Part shown: in pieces, positions 37,453 to 48,769 of the stretch
Layout of the letters: each line of letters starts with the position of its first letter
Position numbering within the stretch: the first letter of the stretch is position 1
NCBI RefSeq assembly: GCF_014652695.1
Contig: NZ_BMZH01000013.1
Span: forward strand, 1-64,000
Direction of reading: 5' to 3'
DNA length: 64,000 nucleotides
Origin: Algimonas arctica
Lineage (GTDB): Bacteria > Pseudomonadota > Alphaproteobacteria > Caulobacterales > Maricaulaceae
Position numbers and translations under genes: made by a program
Notes under the pieces: model-generated
Seen by the model: only the letters and a program-made list of their open reading frames with translations
Told to the model about the DNA's origin: nothing
The model's database searches: none

Positions 37453-38820
37453 CTATAGTCCTTCTGTCAGCGAGGCGATGGTCTGGCGGAATCGCGCCAG
37501 AATTTGATCGCGATGCTTATGCCGCCCGTTCGTGACCATGTGCCGACCCGCAGACCAGACATCCGTCACCAGAGAATCATCGCCTGCGAAAATATAACTA
37601 TCCAAGATCATGTCCCCATTCTTGCCCATCAGGTTTATATCGGACCGATCAAGTGCCATCATATCAGCCAGTTTTCCGGGCTCCAAAACGCCAGAGTTTC
37701 GGCCCGAGGCTAAGGCCCCGCCAAAGGCTGCGCCTTCAAATATGACGCGACCCGCTGAGCGGGTTTCCGTGGCTAAGACAGCTCGGCCCAAATATTTCAA
37801 GCGTTGTGAATATTCCAAAGCGCGCAATTCTTCCGACACGGAAATACGAATGTTGGAATCAGATCCAATACCAAAACGCCCGCCGTGTTTTAAATATCGC
37901 ACACCATCGAAAATACCGTCGCCGAGATTGGCTTCGGTTATAGGACAAAGCCCCGCAACGGCCCCAGATTTCGCCATGGCGATGGTTTCATGCGCATGCA
38001 TTTGCGTTGCGTGAATAAGGCACCACCTGTCGTCCACGGGATGGTTTTCGAACAGCCACTCCGTCGGACGTTGTCCGTAGGCGGTGACAATCTCTTCAAC
38101 TTCCCCGACTTGTTCCGCGAGGTGAATATGGATCGGCCCCGTTGTATGAAGTGTGGTTACGGCGGCAAGGCTCTCTCGGCTCACAGCCCGTAGAGAATGC
38201 GGCGCAACGCCAATTCGACAATCGTTTGGCAGTGACTTTAACCCCGCCCTTGCTCCCTCGTAAAGTTTTGCAAATCGGTCGAGATTATTCCCAAATCGAA
38301 TTTGTCCGGCACCAAGCGCCCGCCCATCACATCCGCCTTGCTCATAAAGAACGGGGAGTAATGTAAGCCCCATGCCAGAAATTTGAGCAGCGGCGGCGAT
38401 CCGGTCCGAGAGCTCAGCAATATTGTCGTAAGGCGTCCCATCTGCTTGATGGTGCAGATAATGGAATTCAACGGACGCACCATATCCGGCCTCCAGCATT
38501 TCCATCTGCACAAAGGCGGTAATGGCCTCGATATGATCTGGCGTGAGCTGATCCAAAAACCTGTACATGAGCTTTCGCCAAGACCAAAAATTGTCGGACG
38601 GATCACTGCCGCGTCGCTCCGTCATTCCCGCCATCGCCCGTTGAAACGCATGGCTGTGGAGGTTTGTCGGCGCCGGAAGCATCACGCCAAAACATTCGCC
38701 TTCGGGCTGAACCTCTGCCTCGATCGATAGGATACACCCGTCATCACCCAAGGTGATCCATACATCGGACTGCCAGCCATCTGAGGTGAGCGCGTGTTTG
38801 GCCCATACAGTTTTCATCAT
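37453..38820 (-). CDS. hutF: Formimidoylglutamate deiminase
   Basis: Zinc amidohydrolase converting N-formimidoyl-L-glutamate to N-formyl-L-glutamate and ammonia, the step that defines the five-enzyme histidine pathway. From the ATG at 38820 it has 455 residues, with the HxH metal motif at 55-57 (NLHSHAFQRAMAG) and later HIHLAEQ, conserved in HutF. An open frame continues to 38880 but runs into the hutI start region. It is the first gene of the leftward hutF-hutC operon. Confidence 0.94.
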   Translation of the reverse strand: MMKTVWAKHALTSDGWQSDVWITLGDDGCILSIEAEVQPEGECFGVMLPAPTNLHSHAFQRAMAGMTERRGSDPSDNFWSWRKLMYRFLDQLTPDHIEAITAFVQMEMLEAGYGASVEFHYLHHQADGTPYDNIAELSDRIAAAAQISGMGLTLLPVLYEQGGCDGRALGAGQIRFGNNLDRFAKLYEGARAGLKSLPNDCRIGVAPHSLRAVSRESLAAVTTLHTTGPIHIHLAEQVGEVEEIVTAYGQRPTEWLFENHPVDDRWCLIHATQMHAHETIAMAKSGAVAGLCPITEANLGDGIFDGVRYLKHGGRFGIGSDSNIRISVSEELRALEYSQRLKYLGRAVLATETRSAGRVIFEGAAFGGALASGRNSGVLEPGKLADMMALDRSDINLMGKNGDMILDSYIFAGDDSLVTDVWSAGRHMVTNGRHKHRDQILARFRQTIASLTEGL

Positions 38821-38832
38821 CGACGTCCCGTC

Positions 38833-38880
38833 TTGACAGTTATTATGTGCAGACATAAAAACTTGTATCAATGACGTCAA
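38833..38880. promoter_or_regulatory. Divergent overlapping hut promoters with a central dyad operator
   Basis: Plus strand: TTGACA (38833-38838), 17-nt spacer, TAAAAA (38856-38861), aimed at hutI. Minus strand: TTGACG (38880-38875), 17-nt spacer, TATGTC (38857-38852), aimed at hutF. The inverted repeat TTATGT-GCAG-ACATAA (38843-38858) covers both -10 regions, and a CTTGTAT half-site follows at 38862. A HutC dimer there could repress both directions. Transcription from the plus promoter would begin only a few nt before the hutI ATG, so that mRNA may be nearly leaderless. Confidence 0.65.
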
Positions 38881-40103
38881 TCCGCAATGAGGGCCCCTTG
38901 CAACAGTCTGTTTTAGTCAACGCGCAGATCGCCACCATGGGCCCGTCCGCAACGCCATATGGGCTTATTGAGGGTGGCGCGGTCGCGATTGAAAATAACA
39001 AAGTCACGTGGTGCGGGCCGCTTGCTGATATGCCCCAGCCGTTTGAACCGTGGCGACAGCGAAACCTTGAGGGCCGCCTCGTCACCCCAGCCTTAGTCGA
39101 CTGCCACACACATATCGTGCATGCTGGGAACCGGGCCAAAGAGTTTGAAATGCGTCTAAATGGGGCAACCTACGAAGACATCGCCCGCGCTGGCGGCGGC
39201 ATTGTCTCAACCGTCACCGCGACCCGCGCCGCCTCTGAAGATGAATTGTTCGCCAGCGCCGCACCGCGTGTGGAAGATTTGATCGCGGAAGGCGTTTGCA
39301 CGCTTGAGATAAAATCAGGGTACGGCTTGGACTTTGAAACAGAGCTTAAAATGCTGCGAGTCGCGCGCCGAATTGGCGCGCATTATCCCATTCGCGTTCG
39401 AACGACGTTCTTAGGCGCTCACGCCACGCCTGAGGCCTATAAGGGCTATGATGATCGCTACATCGATGAGGTCTGCATTCCGGCCCTAGAGGCCGCGCAG
39501 GCTGAAGGATTAGTCGATGCTGTCGACGGGTTCTGCGAATCCATTGGGTTCACGCCGGACCAGATCAAACGGGTTTTTAGCAAGGCGAAAGACTTAGGCT
39601 TGCCCGTCAAACTCCATGCGGAACAATTATCAAATCTCGGCGGAGCGGCATTGGCCGCACACTATAACGCTCTTTCAGCGGACCACCTTGAATATTTGGA
39701 CGACGCGGGAGTGTCGGCCATGGCCCGTTCCGGGACGATCCCTGTCCTCTTACCGAGCGCCTACTATTTTCTACGCGACACGCAGCCACCGCCCATTCAG
39801 AGTTTCAGAGACGCGGGTTTGCCCATGGCCATTGCCACTGATTGCAATCCGGGGTCTTCGCCTATGACCTCGCTCTTACTCGCCATGAATATGGCCTGCA
39901 CATTATTTCGAATGACGCCAGAAGAGGCGCTTGCCGGGACAACACGAAACGCGGCAGCCGCTCTCGGACTTAAAGATACGGGCATCATTGCCCCCGGTTT
40001 CCGAGCGGACCTCGCGATTTGGAACGCGCAGCATCCGGCAGAGCTCAGCTACGGCATCGGGATAAACTGCTTGCATGACCGCATCTTTGGAGGTGCCGTA
40101 TGA
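38871..40103 (+). CDS. hutI: Imidazolonepropionase
   Basis: Metal-dependent hydrolase opening 4-imidazolone-5-propionate to N-formimidoylglutamate, the third step of histidine degradation. The 410-residue protein has [18 protein letters not shown] with metal ligands His79 and His81, [30 protein letters not shown] and [10 protein letters not shown], all diagnostic. No Shine-Dalgarno is evident before the ATG at 38871, matching a leaderless transcript. Its end overlaps hutH by 4 nt. Confidence 0.96.
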   Translation: MTSIRNEGPLQQSVLVNAQIATMGPSATPYGLIEGGAVAIENNKVTWCGPLADMPQPFEPWRQRNLEGRLVTPALVDCHTHIVHAGNRAKEFEMRLNGATYEDIARAGGGIVSTVTATRAASEDELFASAAPRVEDLIAEGVCTLEIKSGYGLDFETELKMLRVARRIGAHYPIRVRTTFLGAHATPEAYKGYDDRYIDEVCIPALEAAQAEGLVDAVDGFCESIGFTPDQIKRVFSKAKDLGLPVKLHAEQLSNLGGAALAAHYNALSADHLEYLDDAGVSAMARSGTIPVLLPSAYYFLRDTQPPPIQSFRDAGLPMAIATDCNPGSSPMTSLLLAMNMACTLFRMTPEEALAGTTRNAAAALGLKDTGIIAPGFRADLAIWNAQHPAELSYGIGINCLHDRIFGGAV

Positions 40104-41632
40104 TTATTCTTACACCGGGCTGCACGACGCTCAAAACTCTGGAGGCAATCTACCGCTCCGGCTGCTCCGTCAGTCTCGACCGGGCCGCAAAAGCCTCTGT
40201 CGAAGACGCGGCCGCCCTTATTCAACAGGCAGTCAAGGGCGGCGCGGCGGTGTATGGCGTGAACACAGGTTTTGGCAAACTCGCGAGCGTTAAGATTGCC
40301 GCCAAGGATACTGCGACGCTGCAACGCAACCTTATTCTCTCGCATTGCTGCGGCGTCGGTGAGGCCACCGAAAAACCCATCGCGCGTTTGATGATGACGT
40401 TAAAGCTCCTCTCGCTCGGCCGGGGGGCGTCTGGGGTACGCTGGGAGATTATCGAGCTGATCGAAGGGTTGTTGGACAGACATGTCACGCCCGTCATTCC
40501 GGCCCAAGGCTCCGTCGGAGCGTCCGGCGATCTTGCGCCGCTGGCGCATATGGCCGCCACCCTCATCGGACACGGTGAGGCCGAATTTGAAGGTACGGTC
40601 ATGCCCTCCCGCCAAGCGTTAAACTTGGCCGGATTAGAGCCGGTTATTTTGGACGCGAAGGAAGGCCTCGCCCTAATCAACGGCACACAATTTTCAACCG
40701 CCTATGCCCTCGTCGGACTGTTTGAAGCGTGGCGGAATGCTGAGGCGGTGATTGTCACGTCGGCGCTGTCAACCGATGCCATTATGGGGTCAACCGCGCC
40801 GCTTCTCCCCGAAATACACGCGCTTCGTGGGCACCGCGGTCAAATCGAAGTAGCCGCCGCCATGCGCTCAATTTTAGACGGATCAGAAATCCGGGACAGC
40901 CACCGCGAAGACGACACGCGTGTTCAAGATCCCTACTGTATCCGGTGCCAACCCCAAGTGACAGGCGCATGCATTGATTTATTGCGCATGGCCGCCAAAA
41001 CCCTCGAAATCGAAGCCAACGCCGTGACCGATAATCCTCTCGTGCTACGCGACACGGGACTAATCGTCTCTGGCGGTAATTTTCACGCGGAACCTGTCGC
41101 CTTTGCCGCAGATCAAATCGCGCTCGCCATTGCCGAGATCGGGTCCATTTCCCAACGACGCACCGCGCTCATGGTCGACCCGACTTTAAGCCACGATCTC
41201 CCGCCATTTCTAACGCCCGAACCCGGCTTAAACTCCGGCTATATGATTGCCGAAGTGACGACGGCCGCCTTGATGAGCGAGAATAAACATCTCGCCAATC
41301 CTTGCTCGACAGACTCCACACCAACAAGCGCCAATCAAGAAGACCATGTGTCTATGGCGGCCCATGCGGCCCGGCGGCTCACACGCATGAATGCGAACCT
41401 CTCCGGCATTATCGCCGTGGAATTACTGTGCGCCGCGCAGGGTATTGAGTTTCGAGCCCCACTAACGACAAGTCCGTCTTTGCAAGACGTTCTGATTGCG
41501 CTTCGGCGCAAGGTCGCGACACTCGGGGATGACCGCTATCTCGCCCCGGACATCAAGGCCGCGACCAAGTTGATCACGGATCGCACAATTATAGCGGCGG
41601 CCGCTGCACCCGGTCTGGATTTGGCGACTTAA
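40100..41632 (+). CDS. hutH: Histidine ammonia-lyase
   Basis: Deaminates L-histidine to urocanate, the first pathway step and source of the HutC inducer. The 510-residue enzyme carries the Ala141-Ser142-Gly143 triad that cyclises into the MIO prosthetic group ([14 protein letters not shown]), the catalytic tyrosine in [10 protein letters not shown] (residue 52) and [16 protein letters not shown]. It overlaps hutI by 4 nt and is followed at once by hutG. Confidence 0.97.
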   Translation: MIILTPGCTTLKTLEAIYRSGCSVSLDRAAKASVEDAAALIQQAVKGGAAVYGVNTGFGKLASVKIAAKDTATLQRNLILSHCCGVGEATEKPIARLMMTLKLLSLGRGASGVRWEIIELIEGLLDRHVTPVIPAQGSVGASGDLAPLAHMAATLIGHGEAEFEGTVMPSRQALNLAGLEPVILDAKEGLALINGTQFSTAYALVGLFEAWRNAEAVIVTSALSTDAIMGSTAPLLPEIHALRGHRGQIEVAAAMRSILDGSEIRDSHREDDTRVQDPYCIRCQPQVTGACIDLLRMAAKTLEIEANAVTDNPLVLRDTGLIVSGGNFHAEPVAFAADQIALAIAEIGSISQRRTALMVDPTLSHDLPPFLTPEPGLNSGYMIAEVTTAALMSENKHLANPCSTDSTPTSANQEDHVSMAAHAARRLTRMNANLSGIIAVELLCAAQGIEFRAPLTTSPSLQDVLIALRRKVATLGDDRYLAPDIKAATKLITDRTIIAAAAAPGLDLAT

Positions 41633-42430
41633 TTGACCCCTGTAGAGATTATAAAGGGCAAAAGCCCGATTATCTTGGCCATGCCGCATACCGGGACATG
41701 TGTGCCGGAGACTATTTTCGACAGCCTCAACACTCGTGGCCATGCGCTCGAAGATACAGATTGGCACATCGACAAACTTTACGCCGACCTTCTGCCGGAC
41801 GCGACGCAGGTTCGGGCGGTGTTCCACCGCTATGTGATCGACCCCAATCGGGACCCGTCCGGCCAAAGCCTGTATCCCGGTCAAAATACGACCGGGCTTT
41901 GTCCAATAATCGATTTTGACGACAATCCACTTTACCGTAACGGGCGTGAACCAAACAAAACCGAGATCGAACAGCGACGGCTAAGTTTTCACGCGCCCTA
42001 TCATGCGGCGCTCGGCGCCGAAATCGCGCGGGTAAAAGCGCGTCACGGCCTTGCCATTTTATATGATTGCCACTCGATCCAAAGCCGGAAGCCTTTTCTG
42101 TTTGACGGTAAATTGCCAAATTTCAATATCGGCACCAATAACGGGATAACCTGCGACAATCGGCTTCAGCAAGCGGTCACAGATATTTGTAGAAACGCCG
42201 ACGGATATACTCACGTCGTCAATGGCCGTTTCAAAGGGGGCTGGACGACCCGTCATTACGGACGCCCTAAGATCGGTGTTCACGCCATCCAGATGGAGCT
42301 GACGCAATCGAGCTACATGGATGAAACCGCGCCTTGGGCCTATCGACCCGACAAAGCGGATAGACTTCGTCCGCACCTCAAAGACATTCTCCAGACCCTC
42401 GAACAGCTAGCCACAGAGATGACCTCATGA
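41633..42430 (+). CDS. hutG: N-formylglutamate amidohydrolase (deformylase)
   Basis: Hydrolyses N-formyl-L-glutamate to glutamate and formate, the last step of the HutF route. The 265-residue product includes [30 protein letters not shown] and YDCHSI, typical of the FGase family. The start is TTG at 41633, directly after the hutH TAA, so translation probably relies on coupling to hutH. Its end overlaps hutU by 4 nt. Confidence 0.94.
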   Translation: MTPVEIIKGKSPIILAMPHTGTCVPETIFDSLNTRGHALEDTDWHIDKLYADLLPDATQVRAVFHRYVIDPNRDPSGQSLYPGQNTTGLCPIIDFDDNPLYRNGREPNKTEIEQRRLSFHAPYHAALGAEIARVKARHGLAILYDCHSIQSRKPFLFDGKLPNFNIGTNNGITCDNRLQQAVTDICRNADGYTHVVNGRFKGGWTTRHYGRPKIGVHAIQMELTQSSYMDETAPWAYRPDKADRLRPHLKDILQTLEQLATEMTS

Positions 42431-44100
42431 CGGACCCCCGTAAAAATAGCCGTGATATTTACCCTGCGACGGGATCTGAGATCACGGCTAAATCTTGGCT
42501 CACCGAAGCGCCGATGCGGATGTTAATGAATAATCTTCATCCCGACGTGGCCGAAAATCCGCACGAGTTAGTGGTATACGGGGGCATCGGTCGCGCAGCG
42601 CGAACATGGCAGGATTTCGACCGCATTGTTGAGAGTTTGAAGGCGTTAGAGGATGACGAAACACTCCTCGTGCAATCGGGCAAACCCGTTGGCGTGTTCC
42701 GGACTCACACGGATGCCCCGCGTGTGCTCATTGCTAATTCCAACCTCGTTCCCAAATGGGCGAATTGGGACCATTTTAACGAGCTCGATAAAAAAGGTCT
42801 GGCCATGTACGGCCAAATGACGGCCGGGTCATGGATCTACATCGGGACGCAAGGCATTGTTCAAGGCACCTACGAGACATTCGTTGAAGCCGGACGGCAA
42901 CATTATGATGGCGATCTGACCGGGAAATGGATTTTGACCGGCGGACTCGGCGGCATGGGCGGCGCACAACCGTTGGCTGCTGTGATGGCCGGCGCGTCTT
43001 GCTTGGCCGTCGAGTGCGATCAAACCCGCATCGATTTCCGTCTGCGTACCGGATATGTTGACGAAAAAGCGAGCAGCTTAGACGAAGCCCTCGCGATGAT
43101 TGAAAAATGGACCGCGGCAGGCGAAGCCAAATCTGTCGGCCTTTTAGGCAATGCCGCTGACATCTTTCCCGAACTCGTTCGTCGGGGTGTGCGGCCTGAC
43201 ATCGTGACAGATCAAACCTCAGCCCATGATCCGCTCAACGGATATCTGCCGCAAGGCTGGACAATGTCGCAATGGGCCGCGGCCAGAGAAACCGATCCGA
43301 AGTCTGTTGAGACAGCCGCGCGGGCGTCCATGCGCAACCAAGTCGAAGCGATGGTCGCGTTTTGGAACCGCGGCATCCCCACGCTCGACTACGGCAATAA
43401 TATTCGTCAAGTCGCCAAAGATGAGGGTTTAGAGGATGCGTTCGCGTTTCCAGGCTTTGTTCCCGCCTATATTCGTCCGCTATTCTGTCGCGGCATCGGC
43501 CCGTTTCGGTGGGTTGCCCTGTCCGGTGATCCGGAAGATATCTATAAGACGGATGCGAAGGTCAAAGAATTGATCCCGGATGATAAGCACTTGCATCATT
43601 GGTTGGATATGGCGCGAGAGCGGATTTCTTTCCAAGGTCTGCCCGCCCGCATCTGTTGGGTCGGTCTTGGGGTGCGCCACAAGCTTGGATTAGCCTTTAA
43701 CGAAATGGTCCGAACAGGTGTGCTGAGCGCCCCGGTGGTCATTGGACGCGATCATTTGGACAGCGGCTCTGTCGCCTCCCCCAACCGCGAAACCGAGTCG
43801 ATGAAAGATGGCTCTGATGCCGTGTCAGACTGGCCGCTCCTCAACGCTCTGTTGAACACAGCGTCTGGCGCAACATGGGTCTCACTCCATCATGGCGGCG
43901 GTGTGGGGATGGGCTATTCCCAACATTCCGGCATGGTCATCGTGGCGGATGGAACCGACGATGCGGCGCGTCGCTTAGAACGGGTCCTCTGGAATGATCC
44001 AGCCACGGGCGTCATGCGCCATGCCGATGCCGGCTACGAAAGCGCAATAGAGTGCGCGACAGAAAACAATTTGAACTTGCCCGGGATATTGACGAAATAA
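42427..44100 (+). CDS. hutU: Urocanate hydratase
   Basis: NAD-dependent enzyme turning urocanate into 4-imidazolone-5-propionate, the second pathway step. The 557 residues give full length. The NAD-binding loop [25 protein letters not shown] and the C-terminal [23 protein letters not shown] are strongly conserved. It is the last gene of the rightward hut operon; with hutF and hutC opposite, all five catabolic enzymes and the repressor are present. No histidine transporter gene is in the cluster. Confidence 0.97.
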   Translation: MTDPRKNSRDIYPATGSEITAKSWLTEAPMRMLMNNLHPDVAENPHELVVYGGIGRAARTWQDFDRIVESLKALEDDETLLVQSGKPVGVFRTHTDAPRVLIANSNLVPKWANWDHFNELDKKGLAMYGQMTAGSWIYIGTQGIVQGTYETFVEAGRQHYDGDLTGKWILTGGLGGMGGAQPLAAVMAGASCLAVECDQTRIDFRLRTGYVDEKASSLDEALAMIEKWTAAGEAKSVGLLGNAADIFPELVRRGVRPDIVTDQTSAHDPLNGYLPQGWTMSQWAAARETDPKSVETAARASMRNQVEAMVAFWNRGIPTLDYGNNIRQVAKDEGLEDAFAFPGFVPAYIRPLFCRGIGPFRWVALSGDPEDIYKTDAKVKELIPDDKHLHHWLDMARERISFQGLPARICWVGLGVRHKLGLAFNEMVRTGVLSAPVVIGRDHLDSGSVASPNRETESMKDGSDAVSDWPLLNALLNTASGATWVSLHHGGGVGMGYSQHSGMVIVADGTDDAARRLERVLWNDPATGVMRHADAGYESAIECATENNLNLPGILTK

Positions 44101-44136
44101 ACGAACGAATGTCGCATAAATATCGGTTTAACGGTG

Positions 44137-45555
44137 TTAAAGCGGGTTTTTTGACCCGTTTAAACCACCGCCAAGCGCGATAAATAGCGACACGGCATTC
44201 TGATCTTCCATACGGCGCGCATCTAACAGGCTTTGTCTCGCAATGAAGAGGTTGCGCTCCGCATCCAAAACTTCAAGATAACTGGCTGTCCCTTCATCAT
44301 AACGCCTTTGCGCTAAAAAGCCGATGCGCTGTTGAACCGTGACCGTCCGCGTTCGCGCGTGAACTAGCTCAGCCAGCCAACGTCGCCCCGCCAACGCGTC
44401 AGACACTTCACGAAACGCCGTCTGCACGACCTTGTCATAATTGGCGACAGATTCCATCTCCTGCGCCTTCGCAAGACCCAAGTCAGCTTCGCGTGCGCCC
44501 CAATCGAAAATGGGTAAATCAATCGACGGTCCGAAGCGCCACGTGAGACTATCTGAACTAAACAAGTCACCCAGATCACTGGACGACAGTCCCGTACGAC
44601 CCGTCAGTGAAATGGTTGGGAAAAAAGCGGCGCGGGCAACAGCAATGTTGGCATTCGCGGCTTTTAGGCTCTGTTCGGCAGCAATAATATCCGGTCTGAC
44701 CAGCAGTAAATCGGACGGTAGACCCGCATCCAACCCAGCGATAAATGTTTGCTCTCCCAACGACAGCCCTTCGGGCAGTGACTTGGGAAGCCGTCCGCCA
44801 ATGAGGACCGTGAGCTGGTTACGTATCGTGGCCGCCGATAATTGTTGCGTACTGAGAGCTTGTTGGGCTTGCGTCAACAGCGCCTCGGCTTGATGAAAAT
44901 CAAGCGCCGACGTCACGCCCGCGTCAAGCCGAAGACGGGCCAATTTGAGGCTCTTCTCGCGTGTTGCTATCGTCTCTGCGGCAAGGGTGATTTGCTCTTC
45001 AGTTTCGATCAGATCGAAATAGGTCGAAGCAACATCTCCGACCAAGGAAAGATAAAAAGCCCGTTGCGCCGACACGGTCGCCAAATATTGTGACCGGGCG
45101 ACTTCGGTTAAATTTTTAACCCGCCCCCAAAAATCAAGCTCATATGATGCAATGCCAACCCCAACATCAAAGCTGTTAAAGGTCACAGCAACCGGATTAT
45201 TGTTACTATCAACACTCGGTGTGCGAGCGCGCACTGCACTGCCGTCAGCGCCGACTGTGGGTAAGCGCCGACTGTCTTGTATGCGGAACTGAGCCCGGGC
45301 TTGTTCAACCCGCGCCGTCGCTGCGAGAAGATCTCGATTATTGTTCAGTGCGGATTCAATAAGGGCGTGAAGCTTGGGGTCATTGAAGTAGTCTTGATAA
45401 CTCAACTCACTGGCAACAATGGTGCCATCAGGACGGTAATCTGCGTCAAAGCTTTGGGCGGTTGGGAGTTCAGTCGTCGTAAGGCTCGGTGTTATGTGCG
45501 CACAACCGGCCAACATCAAAACAGATGCAGCACTTATGGTGAAGATCGGCTTCAT
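44137..45555 (-). CDS. NodT/OprM-type outer membrane efflux lipoprotein
   Basis: Trimeric outer-membrane channel of an RND pump, 472 residues. Signal peptide with lipobox LAGC (Cys18), then two OEP repeats with long coiled helices (for example NNRDLLAATARVEQARAQFRIQDSR and RPDIIAAEQSLKAANANIAVARAAFFPTISLTG). It belongs to the NodT/OprM family. Its start overlaps the pump gene stop by 4 nt, so channel, pump and adaptor form one operon transcribed leftward. Confidence 0.93.
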   Translation of the reverse strand: MKPIFTISAASVLMLAGCAHITPSLTTTELPTAQSFDADYRPDGTIVASELSYQDYFNDPKLHALIESALNNNRDLLAATARVEQARAQFRIQDSRRLPTVGADGSAVRARTPSVDSNNNPVAVTFNSFDVGVGIASYELDFWGRVKNLTEVARSQYLATVSAQRAFYLSLVGDVASTYFDLIETEEQITLAAETIATREKSLKLARLRLDAGVTSALDFHQAEALLTQAQQALSTQQLSAATIRNQLTVLIGGRLPKSLPEGLSLGEQTFIAGLDAGLPSDLLLVRPDIIAAEQSLKAANANIAVARAAFFPTISLTGRTGLSSSDLGDLFSSDSLTWRFGPSIDLPIFDWGAREADLGLAKAQEMESVANYDKVVQTAFREVSDALAGRRWLAELVHARTRTVTVQQRIGFLAQRRYDEGTASYLEVLDAERNLFIARQSLLDARRMEDQNAVSLFIALGGGLNGSKNPL

Positions 45556-48500
45556 GTTATCGGCCCACTTTTCGTATCGTCCATAGGCCCGCTCCCTTGC
45601 GGAGACTTGCGGCTCAGCCGGTTCCGGATTGTGGCGTAAAGTAGCGGGACGATAAAGATGCCCAAGACCGTCGCTGAAACCATTCCGCCCATAACGCCTG
45701 TGCCAACAGCGATACGGCTATTGGCGCCTGCCCCGTCCGCGATAACAAGCGGCAGCATCGCCAGAATAAAGGCCAAGGACGTCATGATAATGGGCCGCAA
45801 ACGTAATCGCGCTGCACTCTTCACCGCTTCAATTGGCGACTTCCCGTGCTTTTCTTCCTCAATCGCAAATTCAACGATGAGAATGGCATTTTTAGCCGCT
45901 AACCCAATAATCGTGATTAATCCGACGTTGAAATAAACATCGGCCGAGAGGCCGCGCCACATTGAAAACAAGACAGCGCCTAACACGCCAATCGGCACAA
46001 TAAGGAGCACTGCCAATGGCACGGCCCAGCTTTCATAAAGAGCGGAGAGCAATAAAAACACCACAAGCACGGATAGGCCGAGAAGAGCGCCAATTTGGCC
46101 CGCAGATCTCTTTTCTTCGAAACTAATCCCGGTCCATTCAGAATCGATCCCTTGCGGAAGCATAGCAACCAAGCGTTCAACCTCAGCCAATGCCGCGCCG
46201 GACGATTGTCCGGAGGCGGCTTGGCCCGATATGGTCATAGCGGGATAGCCATTGTAGCGCGCCAGACTTGGCGGCCCAGCCGTCCAGCTTGCACTGGCAA
46301 AGGCGCTGAACGGTACCAAATCACCCGATTGATTGGGCAATCGTAAGTCGAGCACATCTTCTGCCGTCATGCGGTAAGGGGCGTCGGCTTGCATATAAAC
46401 TTGCAGAGACCGCCCGCCCATGATGAATTCATTGACGAAGGCCGAGCCGAAATTGATGGCCAATGTGTTGTTCACGTCCGATATTGATAGGCCCAAAGAC
46501 CGCGCGAGAGGCCGATCAATATTAACCCGCAATTGCGGACTGGCCTGCTGATCTTCCGGCCGAACCCCTGTGAGAATGGCACTTTGAGACATGAGGCCCA
46601 GCAATTGATTTTGCGCGGACACCAAGGCCTCGCGACCGAGGCCGCCGCGATCTTCCAGTTTGAGCGAAAAGCCACTGGCATTGCCGAGTGAGCGTATTGC
46701 AGGGGGTTGAATGACGAAAACATTTCCGTTTTCAATTTGTGAAAACTGCCCCATGGCTTTGCCAAGCAGTGCGCCTGCTGAGCTTCCCTCGGCTTTACGG
46801 TCTTTCCAATCGGTCAAAGGACCAAACATAATCGCATTATTCTGGCCTTGACCAAAAAAGCTAAACCCTCTGACAATGACCAAGTTTTCTAGTTCGGGTT
46901 GAGCCATCCAAAATTCTGAAACAGGCTGGATAGCGGCTTCCGTGCGTTCTTGCGTGGCACCGGGAGGCGCTTGAACGACCGTGATCAAAAACCCCTGATC
47001 CTCAACGGGTAGAAACGCTGTTGGAAGGCGCACGAATAAAAAGCCCGCCAGCACGACAAGCATCACAAACACGGCCAAACCTCGTATAGGTCTTGCAAGG
47101 ATGCCGTCAGTTGCGCGGCCATATCGCTCCGTCAGCCTTTCAAACCAACGATTAAACCCTGCAAATAGCCCCGTACCAAATCGAAAGACGCGTCCGAGGC
47201 CTTTGGCCTCTTTCTTGTCTACCGCGTCGTCTGGAACGATCGGCTTGAGAAATGTCGCACATAAAGCGGGCGTCAGCGTCAAAGCCATCAGGGCAGAAAA
47301 TAAAATTGAGATTGAGAGCGTGACCGAGAACTGTTTGTAAATCCCGCCAGTTGAACCCGGAAAAAATGCCATCGGGAGGAACACAGCAACGAGAACCAAA
47401 GTGATCCCGATAATGGCCCCTGTAATTTGGTCCATCGCTTTACGGGTCGCTTCTTTTGGCGGCAGCCCTTCTTCGCGCATGATCCGTTCGACATTTTCAA
47501 TCACGATAATGGCGTCATCAACCAGGATGCCAATCGCCAGCACCATGCCAAACAAGGTCAGCACATTGATCGAAAAGCCAAAGACCCAAAGACCGAGACA
47601 AGCCCCCGCCAGCGCAATGGGCACAACGATGGTGGGGATAAGCGTGGCCCGCCAGCTTTGTAAGAAAAGGAACATGACAAGAAACACGAGCGCCATGGCC
47701 TCAAGCAGTGTCTTAATGACCTCTTCAACGGAAATTCGGACAAAGGGCGTCGTGTCATAGGGAATGGCCCATGCGACATCATCCGGCAGGCCTTTTTGTA
47801 ATTCCATCATGCGGGCTTTAACCCCGTCGGCGGTCGCTAATGCATTTGCGCTTGTCGCCAGTTGAATCGCCATCCCCGCCATGGGTTGTCCATTCAGCGT
47901 TGTCGTCGTCGCATAGCTCTGGGCCCCGATTTCAACGCGCGCCACGTCTTTCAGTCTGACTGTCGCGCCACCAGTCTCTGCCAAGAGAATAATTTGCTCG
48001 AATTGTTTTATGGTAGAGAAGCGATTTTGCGTAATAATTGTCGCCGTGATTTGCGTATCAGACAGATTGGGCAAAGCGCCGAGCGACCCGCCCGCAGTTT
48101 GGCTGTTCTGCTCACGCACCGCCGCCAACACAGAGGCTGGGGATAGGCCGTAGGACGCAACCTTTTCAGGGTTGAGCCAAATTCGCATCGCATATTCGGA
48201 CCCGAAGAGCGTCACGTCGCCAACGCCGGGCACACGCCTTAGCTCGTCAATGACTTGAATAGAGGCAATATTCCCTAAATCTGTCGAGTTGAGTTCGCCG
48301 CTTTTTGAGGTGAGGGCGATGATCTGTAGAAACCCTGAATTGGCCTGCCGTACCTGAATACCTTGGCGACTAACGTCCTCAGGCAGCCGCGCTTCAACGG
48401 TGCTCAGGCGATTTTGCACCTCTGTCTGAGCGATGTCGATATCCGTGCCGGATTCGAATGTCAGCGTGATCGAGCCCGTCCCGTTCGACTGGCTTGACGA

Positions 48501-48737
48501 ACTCATATAGAGGAAGCCCTCAACTCCGTTCAGCTGTTGCTCTATGATCTGAATGACGTTCTGTTCTAACGTCTCAGCGTCAGCGCCCGGATAGACTACC
48601 GAGATGCTGAGAGACGGAGGGGCGACTTCCGGATATTGCTCAACAGGCAAACCACGCAGAGCAATAAAGCCCGACAGCAGAATGCAAAGCGCAATGACCC
48701 AAGCAAAGATTGGGCGGTCAATAAAATATCGCGGCAC
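45552..48737 (-). CDS. RND multidrug efflux pump, HAE1 family
   Basis: Inner-membrane proton-driven pump of the AcrB/MexB type, 1061 residues, with 12 helices and two large periplasmic loops. Visible are the N-terminus MPRYFIDRPIFAWVIALC, proton-relay aspartates in GILVDDAIIVIENVERIM, the PFVRISVEEV segment and the C-terminal half SALYESWAVPL. HAE1 pumps expel hydrophobic and amphiphilic drugs and bile salts. The adaptor gene lies 32 nt upstream. No TetR-type repressor adjoins the operon, unlike acrR-acrAB. Confidence 0.96.
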   Translation of the reverse strand: MPRYFIDRPIFAWVIALCILLSGFIALRGLPVEQYPEVAPPSLSISVVYPGADAETLEQNVIQIIEQQLNGVEGFLYMSSSSQSNGTGSITLTFESGTDIDIAQTEVQNRLSTVEARLPEDVSRQGIQVRQANSGFLQIIALTSKSGELNSTDLGNIASIQVIDELRRVPGVGDVTLFGSEYAMRIWLNPEKVASYGLSPASVLAAVREQNSQTAGGSLGALPNLSDTQITATIITQNRFSTIKQFEQIILLAETGGATVRLKDVARVEIGAQSYATTTTLNGQPMAGMAIQLATSANALATADGVKARMMELQKGLPDDVAWAIPYDTTPFVRISVEEVIKTLLEAMALVFLVMFLFLQSWRATLIPTIVVPIALAGACLGLWVFGFSINVLTLFGMVLAIGILVDDAIIVIENVERIMREEGLPPKEATRKAMDQITGAIIGITLVLVAVFLPMAFFPGSTGGIYKQFSVTLSISILFSALMALTLTPALCATFLKPIVPDDAVDKKEAKGLGRVFRFGTGLFAGFNRWFERLTERYGRATDGILARPIRGLAVFVMLVVLAGFLFVRLPTAFLPVEDQGFLITVVQAPPGATQERTEAAIQPVSEFWMAQPELENLVIVRGFSFFGQGQNNAIMFGPLTDWKDRKAEGSSAGALLGKAMGQFSQIENGNVFVIQPPAIRSLGNASGFSLKLEDRGGLGREALVSAQNQLLGLMSQSAILTGVRPEDQQASPQLRVNIDRPLARSLGLSISDVNNTLAINFGSAFVNEFIMGGRSLQVYMQADAPYRMTAEDVLDLRLPNQSGDLVPFSAFASASWTAGPPSLARYNGYPAMTISGQAASGQSSGAALAEVERLVAMLPQGIDSEWTGISFEEKRSAGQIGALLGLSVLVVFLLLSALYESWAVPLAVLLIVPIGVLGAVLFSMWRGLSADVYFNVGLITIIGLAAKNAILIVEFAIEEEKHGKSPIEAVKSAARLRLRPIIMTSLAFILAMLPLVIADGAGANSRIAVGTGVMGGMVSATVLGIFIVPLLYATIRNRLSRKSPQGSGPMDDTKSGPIT

Positions 48738-48769
48738 TGTTTAGCCTGCCTTTAGTGAAATTGGGAAAG

